DNA of 64,000 bases from Allobosea sp. GTDB taxonomy: Bacteria > Pseudomonadota > Alphaproteobacteria > Rhizobiales > Kaistiaceae. Shown here one piece after another: positions 57,544 to 64,000 of this stretch. Location of the stretch: contig JAFKFV010000007.1 in assembly GCA_017307955.1 (NCBI GenBank), positions 248,001 through 312,000 on the forward strand, read 5' to 3'. The notes beneath the pieces were generated by a model, which was not told where the DNA came from, searched no databases, and worked only from the letters and a program-made list of their open reading frames with translations. Every line of letters begins with the position of its first letter. Position 1 is the stretch's first letter. The position numbers and the translations under genes are program-made.

Positions 57544-58656
57544 TCAGACGCGTACCCAGGCGCGCTCGGCGAAGGAGCGGGCCATGGCGTGGACGGCGCG
57601 CTCGATGGCGATGCCGGCGGAAAAGTCGATGAGATGGGCGGGCTCGCCGGCGATCTTCTTCAGGATCTCGCGCGCCTCGATCACCTTCAGATCGTTGAAG
57701 CCGAGCCCGTGGCCCGGCGCCGGAATGAACTTGTCATAGGGCGGATGCACCGTGCCGGTGAGGATCGTCCGGAAGCCCTGGCCGGCAAGCGGCCCGCGCG
57801 CCTCGTAGATCTGGATCTCGTTCATCCGCTCCTGGTCGTAGGCGAGCGTCCCTTCCGAGCCGAAGACCTGCACGGCGATGCGACCCTTGCGGCCCCAGGC
57901 GGAGCGGTTGAGCAGGATGCTGCCCGAAACGGCGCCGGCATGGATCAGGATATTGGCGATGTCGTGCGTCTCGACGGCGCGGCCGCCGGCGGCGGGGCGC
58001 GTCGGATAGGGCATGGCGCAATCGGCGATCACCTCGGTCACCGGGCCGACCAGAACATGCAGGAGCGAGAGCGGGTGGACGCCGAAATCGTCGAGCGCGC
58101 CATAGCCCGACTCCTTCTGGCTCTTCCAGCCGAACGGCGCCGTGCCGTCGGCCATGAAATCCTCGTCCATCTCGAAGCGGACATGGTTGACGGTGCCGAT
58201 CGCGCCGGCCTCGATCAGCGCCTTCATATGCCGCGTCGCGGGGTTCTGGATGTAGTTGTAGCCGAGCGCGGTTACCCGCCCCGACTTCTCCGCCGCCCCG
58301 AGCATCGCCTCGGCATCGGCGAGCGCGGTCGCCATCGGCTTCTCGCACCAGACATGCTTGCCGGCATCGAGCGCGGCGATGGCCATCTCGGCATGGAAGG
58401 CGTTCGGCGTCGTGACCGAGACGATGTCGACCTCAGGATCCTCGACCAGCCGCCGCCAGTCGCCCGACGCCTTCTCGAAGCCGAGTTCGCCCGCCTTGCG
58501 CTCCGCGAGATCGGCGCTCGATTCCGCGAGATGGACGAGCCGCGGCCGCGCCACGTCGCCGAAGGTCGGCGCCACGGCATTCCAGGCCAGCGCGTGGCAT
58601 TTGCCCATATAGCCGGTGCCGATCAGGCCGACGCCCAGTCCCCGCCCCGTCGCCAT
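57544..58656 (-). CDS. Gfo/Idh/MocA family dehydrogenase, probably cyclitol-specific
   Basis: 370 residues from [47 protein letters not shown] and the catalytic DDFGVHPLSLLHVLVG follow. The pairing with iolG suggests scyllo-inositol or another isomer as substrate, as for IolW/IolX-type enzymes; this is inference. GGGGAG lies upstream of the ATG. Divergent from the RpiR regulator. Confidence 0.88.
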   Translation of the reverse strand: MATGRGLGVGLIGTGYMGKCHALAWNAVAPTFGDVARPRLVHLAESSADLAERKAGELGFEKASGDWRRLVEDPEVDIVSVTTPNAFHAEMAIAALDAGKHVWCEKPMATALADAEAMLGAAEKSGRVTALGYNYIQNPATRHMKALIEAGAIGTVNHVRFEMDEDFMADGTAPFGWKSQKESGYGALDDFGVHPLSLLHVLVGPVTEVIADCAMPYPTRPAAGGRAVETHDIANILIHAGAVSGSILLNRSAWGRKGRIAVQVFGSEGTLAYDQERMNEIQIYEARGPLAGQGFRTILTGTVHPPYDKFIPAPGHGLGFNDLKVIEAREILKKIAGEPAHLIDFSAGIAIERAVHAMARSFAERAWVRV

Positions 58657-58711
58657 CGCAGCGTCTCCCCTCGCCTGTCGCCGGAATGATTTGACCAAAC
58701 CGCGCGATGAT

Positions 58712-58725
58712 GGAACATCTATTCT
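58712..58725. promoter_or_regulatory. Candidate IolR half-palindrome GGAA-N6-TTCT
   Basis: In the 139-bp divergent region between the dehydrogenase gene and the RpiR regulator. The rhizobial IolR target is described as GGAA-N6-TTCC; this site differs at the last base. A related site (GGAA-N6-TTTC) precedes iolC. Confidence 0.4.
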
Positions 58726-58795
58726 GCGTCGCCACGAGCCGTCAAGCCGAGGCGGCGGCCGGCACCGGAGGCCGGCACGGAGAAAGGAAAGCCGC

Positions 58796-59644
58796 ATGCA
58801 GATGGAGGAAGGCCGGGACGCGCCCGCTCATTTCTGGTCGCTGCGCGAGGAGATGGTCCGCCGCCGGGACGATCTGCCGAAGCGCCTCGCCCAGGTCGCC
58901 GCCTATGCGATCGCCAATCCCGACGATGTCGCCTTCGGCACGGCGGCGAGCATCGCCGACAAGGCGTCGGTGCAGCCCTCGACCCTCGTCCGCTTCGCGC
59001 AGGCCTTCGGCTATCACGGCTTCTCGCAATTGCAGGAAGTGTTCCGCGACCGCTTGCGCGACCGGCCGCAGAGCTATTCCGCCCGCCTCGACGCGCTGCG
59101 CGCCCATTCGGCCGGCGACGGCGCCGAAAGCGAGACGGCGGCCCTGTTCGCCGGCTTCTGCGACGCGGCGGAACGCTCGGTGCAGACGTTGCGCGAGCGG
59201 GTCTCGCCGGGCGACATCGACGCCGCGGCGGCGCTCCTGGCACGGGCCGAGACGATCTATCTCATCGCCCAGCGCCGCTCCTTCCCGATTTCGACCTATA
59301 TGAGCTACGCCTTCGGCAAGCTCGGCATCCGCACGGTGCTGGTCGGCTCGGCGCAGGGAACCGACGAGGAGACGCTCGCCTTTGCCGGGCCGCGCGACGC
59401 TGCCATCGCCGTCTCCTTCACGCCCTATGCCTCCTCGACGCTGGCCTTCGCCCGCCAGGTCGCCGACCAGGACGTGCCGCTCGTCGTCATCACCGACAGC
59501 CCGTTCAGCCCGCTCATTCCGCGCGGCGGCGTGTGGTTCGAGGTCGTGGAGGCGGACTTCGAGGGCTTCCGTTCGCTCTCCGCGACCATGGCACTTGCGA
59601 TGACGCTGACGGTCGCCGTGGCCGAGGCGCGCGGCGACTTATAG
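58796..59644 (+). CDS. iolR: RpiR family transcriptional regulator, probable IolR
   Basis: 282 residues. N-terminal RpiR helix-turn-helix (LPKRLAQVAAYAIANPDDVAFGTAASIADKASVQPSTLVRFAQAFGYHGFSQLQEVFR; only its range is given, residues 27-84) and a C-terminal SIS domain with IYLIAQRRSFPISTYMSYAF and VVITDSPFSPL. In rhizobia an RpiR-type IolR represses inositol genes. AAGGAAA precedes the ATG. Divergent from the dehydrogenase operon and upstream of iolC. Confidence 0.88.
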   Translation: MQMEEGRDAPAHFWSLREEMVRRRDDLPKRLAQVAAYAIANPDDVAFGTAASIADKASVQPSTLVRFAQAFGYHGFSQLQEVFRDRLRDRPQSYSARLDALRAHSAGDGAESETAALFAGFCDAAERSVQTLRERVSPGDIDAAAALLARAETIYLIAQRRSFPISTYMSYAFGKLGIRTVLVGSAQGTDEETLAFAGPRDAAIAVSFTPYASSTLAFARQVADQDVPLVVITDSPFSPLIPRGGVWFEVVEADFEGFRSLSATMALAMTLTVAVAEARGDL

Positions 59645-59672
59645 ACAAGACATTCCATATTGACGCCCTAAC

Positions 59673-59686
59673 GGAACCGATGTTTC
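59673..59686. promoter_or_regulatory. Candidate IolR site GGAA-N6-TTTC upstream of iolC
   Basis: Located 59 bp before the iolC start. It shares GGAA-N6-TTnn with the site at 58712. Only a near match to the reported IolR consensus, so tentative. Confidence 0.35.
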
Positions 59687-59744
59687 ATGCCGGCCGCATC
59701 GTCGGGGGCAGGATTCCGCGACGGGCGAAGCGAGGGAGACAGGG

Positions 59745-61697
59745 ATGACCGAAGCCGGCCAGAGCGCCGCCACGGCGAAGGAAACGCCGCGCGAGATGCT
59801 CGACGTCATCACGATCGGCCGCTCGTCGGTCGATCTCTACGGCCAGCAGATCGGCTCCCGCCTCGAGGACATCGCCTCCTTCGCCAAGTCGGTCGGCGGC
59901 TGTCCGTCCAATATCGCGATCGGCACCGCGCGGCTGGGGCTGAAATCCGGCGTCGTCACCCGCGTCGGCAACGAGCAGATGGGCCGCTTCATCCGCGAGC
60001 AGATGGCGCGCGAGGGCGTCGCCACCGACGGCATCGCGACCGATCCGGAACGGCTGACGGCGCTCGTCCTGCTCGCCGTCGAGGACGAGGGCGTCTCGCC
60101 CATGATCTTCTACCGCACCGACTGCGCCGACATGGCGCTCTCGGAAGCGGATATCGACGAGGCCTTCATCGCCAGCGCCCGGGCGATCGTCGTGACGGGC
60201 ACGCATTTCTCGCGCGAGGCCGCCGCCGCGGCGCAGAAGAAGGCGATCCGCATCGCCCGCGCCAATGGCGCCCGCGTCGTCTTCGACATCGACTACCGCC
60301 CCAATCTCTGGGGCCTCGCCGGCCATGCCGAGGGCTTCGAGCGCTATGTGAAGTCCGACCGCGTCTCGGCGGCGCTGAAGGCGATCCTGCCCGATTGCGA
60401 CCTCATCGTCGGCACCGAGGAGGAGATCCGCATCGCCTCCGGCGCCGACGACGTGCTCGGTGCGCTGAAGGCGATCCGCGCCGTCTCGGACGCGACCATC
60501 GTGCTGAAGCGCGGCGCCATGGGCTGCATCGTCTATGACGGCCCGATCAGCGACGATCTCGAGGCCGGCATCGTCGGCGACGGCTTTCCGATCGAGGTGT
60601 TCAACGTGCTCGGCGCGGGCGACGCCTTCATGTCGGGCCTTCTGCGCGGCTGGCTGAAGGGCGAGCCGCTCAGGACCTGCGCCACCTGGGCCAATGCCTG
60701 CGGCGCCTTCGCGGTGTCGCGTCTCCTTTGCTCGCCGGAATATCCGACCTGGGCCGAGCTCTCGCATTTCCTCACCCATGGCAGCCGCGAGCGCGCGCTG
60801 CGCAAGGACGCGGACCTCACCCATATCCACTGGGCGACGACGCGGCGCGGCGAGACGGGCGAGCTCCTCGCCTTCGCCATTGACCATCGCAGCCAGCTGG
60901 AGGCGGTCGCCGACCGGCTCAAGGTTCCGCGCGAGAAGATCGAGGATCTGAAGGTGCTCGCCGTCGAGGCGGCGGCGCGCGTCGCCGATGGGCGGCCGGG
61001 CTACGGCATGCTGCTCGATTCGACCTATGGCCGAAGGGCCTTCCCGAGGGCGGCCGAGCAAGGCTTCTGGATCGGCCGCCCCGTCGAGAAGCCGGGCTCG
61101 CGGCCGCTCGATTTCGATCATCTGCCCGATCTCGGCAGCCATCTCGTCGAATGGCCGGTCGGCCATACGGTGAAGTGCCTCTGCTTCTACCATCCGGACG
61201 ACAGCGACGAGCTGAAAGCCCGGCAGGAGCGTGAATTGCTGCGCCTTTCCGACGCCGCCCGCACCGTCGGCCGCGAGCTTCTCGTCGAGATCATCGCCGG
61301 CAAGAACGGCCCGGTCGACGACACGACCATCGCCCGCGTGCTGACGCGGCTCTATGATCTCGGGATCAGGCCGGACTGGTGGAAGCTCGAGCCGCAGAAG
61401 AGCGCCGAGGCCTGGCGCGCGATCGCCGACGTGATCGTCGCGCGCGACCCGTGGTGCCGCGGCATCGTCATGCTCGGACTTGAGGCGCCCGAGGCGGAAC
61501 TGGAAGAGGCCTTCCGCGCCGCCGGCGCGACGCCGCTGGTGCGCGGCTTCGCCGTCGGCCGCACGATCTTCGCCGATGCCGCCGAGCGCTGGCTGGGCGG
61601 GACGATGACCGACGAGGAGGCGGTGGCCGACATGGCCGCGCGCTTCGAGCGGCTGGTTGCCGCCTGGCGCCGCGTCCGCTGGCCGGCGCAGACCTAG
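59745..61697 (+). CDS. iolC: 5-dehydro-2-deoxygluconokinase with C-terminal DUF2090 domain
   Basis: 650 residues. The first about 330 are a PfkB/ribokinase-type kinase (IGRSSVDLYGQQIG, VGGCPSNIAIGTARLG, catalytic NVLGAGDAFMSGLLRGWL). The rest is the DUF2090 barrel (AIDHRSQLEAVADRL, LLDSTYGRRA, KLEPQKSAEAW, RGIVMLGLEAP), an aldolase-like domain fused to IolC in rhizobia and many proteobacteria, possibly giving the 6-phospho aldolase (IolJ) step. GGGAGACAGGG precedes the ATG. Confidence 0.95.
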   Translation: MTEAGQSAATAKETPREMLDVITIGRSSVDLYGQQIGSRLEDIASFAKSVGGCPSNIAIGTARLGLKSGVVTRVGNEQMGRFIREQMAREGVATDGIATDPERLTALVLLAVEDEGVSPMIFYRTDCADMALSEADIDEAFIASARAIVVTGTHFSREAAAAAQKKAIRIARANGARVVFDIDYRPNLWGLAGHAEGFERYVKSDRVSAALKAILPDCDLIVGTEEEIRIASGADDVLGALKAIRAVSDATIVLKRGAMGCIVYDGPISDDLEAGIVGDGFPIEVFNVLGAGDAFMSGLLRGWLKGEPLRTCATWANACGAFAVSRLLCSPEYPTWAELSHFLTHGSRERALRKDADLTHIHWATTRRGETGELLAFAIDHRSQLEAVADRLKVPREKIEDLKVLAVEAAARVADGRPGYGMLLDSTYGRRAFPRAAEQGFWIGRPVEKPGSRPLDFDHLPDLGSHLVEWPVGHTVKCLCFYHPDDSDELKARQERELLRLSDAARTVGRELLVEIIAGKNGPVDDTTIARVLTRLYDLGIRPDWWKLEPQKSAEAWRAIADVIVARDPWCRGIVMLGLEAPEAELEEAFRAAGATPLVRGFAVGRTIFADAAERWLGGTMTDEEAVADMAARFERLVAAWRRVRWPAQT

Positions 61698-61768
61698 TTG
61701 CCGGGGGCCGGAGGGTGGCGGATCATGCGACCACGCCGGACAAAGACAGTGCGAGGGAGAAGACGACC

Positions 61769-63616
<1,848 letters not shown>

Positions 63617-63653
63617 GGCTGAGCGCCAGGCAGCGTGCTGAAGAAAGTCGTGG

Positions 63654-63676
63654 ATGCCCGGGACGAGCCCGGGCAT
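63654..63676. repeat. REP-like palindrome, copy 3
   Basis: ATGCCCGGG-ACGAG-CCCGGGCAT with CGTGG before and GACGG after, matching the repeats at 29875 and 47236. It sits between iolD and iolE inside the operon. Confidence 0.8.
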
Positions 63677-63727
63677 GACGGAGCATAGCGACGCGTGCCC
63701 CGAGCGGGCCATTGGAGGACTTGAGGA

Positions 63728-64000
63728 ATGATCCGCATCGGCGCCAATCCGATCTGCTGGTCCAATGACGACATGCCGGAGATCGGCGGCGACATTCCGC
63801 TGGAGCAGTGCCTGACCGAGGCGAAGGCGATCGGCATCGAGGGCATGGAACTCGGCAACAAGTTTCCGCGCCAGGCCGACGCGCTACGTCCCATCCTCGC
63901 CGCGCACCAGCTCGATCTCGTGTCGGGCTGGTACTCCACCTTCCTCATCGAGCGCGACGCCGAAACCGAGTTCCATGCCGCGCGGCCGCATATCGACCTC
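63728..64000 (+). CDS. iolE: Myo-inosose-2 dehydratase, N-terminal fragment (cut by window edge)
   Basis: The first 91 codons of IolE: IRIGANPICWSNDDMPEIGG, ECLxEAKxIGxEGMELGNKFP-like block (QCLTEAKAIGIEGMELGNKF) and HQLDLVSGWYSTFLIERD. It is a xylose-isomerase-type barrel that dehydrates 2-keto-myo-inositol, the step between IolG and IolD. GGAGG lies about 10 bases before the ATG. The C-terminal two thirds are outside the window. Confidence 0.93.
   Translation, partial: MIRIGANPICWSNDDMPEIGGDIPLEQCLTEAKAIGIEGMELGNKFPRQADALRPILAAHQLDLVSGWYSTFLIERDAETEFHAARPHIDL

Overview
This 64 kb window is GC-rich (by eye about two thirds G+C), densely coded chromosomal DNA of an alphaproteobacterium, most likely Hyphomicrobiales (Rhizobiales). 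The basis is gene content: rhizobial-type IolC with a DUF2090 tail, a GT90 LPS transferase, DUF2336, many ABC sugar importers and short inverted repeats of a rhizobial REP style. I do not commit to a genus. I see no tRNA, rRNA, CRISPR array, insertion sequence, phage gene or origin.

Layout. 1-5.9 kb: a lipoprotein start cut by the left edge, a GntR regulator with an orphan BMP-type binding protein, a DUF2336 protein, a tiny membrane protein, AzlCD and a GT90 glycosyltransferase. 5.9-11.8 kb: a methionine operon on the minus strand (ArsR-methyltransferase regulator, metF, and methionine synthase split into two genes) behind a perfect 20-bp palindrome. 11.9-16.5 kb: catalase and divergent oxyR, trans-aconitate methyltransferase, a hemerythrin-like protein bracketed by two Crp/Fnr-like sites, then a 460-bp gene-free stretch rich in inverted repeats that may encode an unknown structured RNA. 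16.5-22.3 kb: EttA, a ferredoxin-reductase-like flavoprotein, and an HxlR/SnoaL/SDR group.

22.5-27.2 kb is an amino-sugar operon (GntR, SIS isomerase/deaminase, NagA, NagK, CutC). 27.4-39.0 kb is a possible unusual nitrogen-compound catabolic locus: a four-part ABC importer whose ATPase lies apart from its permeases and binding protein, an isochorismatase-fold amidohydrolase paired with a catalytically dead paralogue, an allophanate-hydrolase-like amidase, and a divergent operon of flavin monooxygenase, questin-oxidase-like protein and cytosine-deaminase-like amidohydrolase. 39.2-46.9 kb holds an MFS exporter, a nucleotide-sugar-type epimerase, a ClC antiporter, and a DeoR/BtpA/FGGY-kinase group with a divergent SDR.

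47-50.7 kb is a copper-efflux unit (copZ, copA, cueR) with back-to-back CueR promoters. 50.8-64 kb appears to feed inositol catabolism: an inositol-monophosphatase-family enzyme, a glycerophosphodiesterase translated with an ABC importer, two inositol-dehydrogenase-family genes, an RpiR regulator, and iolC-iolD-iolE running off the right edge. The order suggests uptake of a phosphorylated or glycerophospho-inositol and its conversion to inositol and then central metabolism.

Start sites were chosen by Shine-Dalgarno match, signal peptide or motif position and family length. Functions rest on reading motifs by eye; no database search was run.
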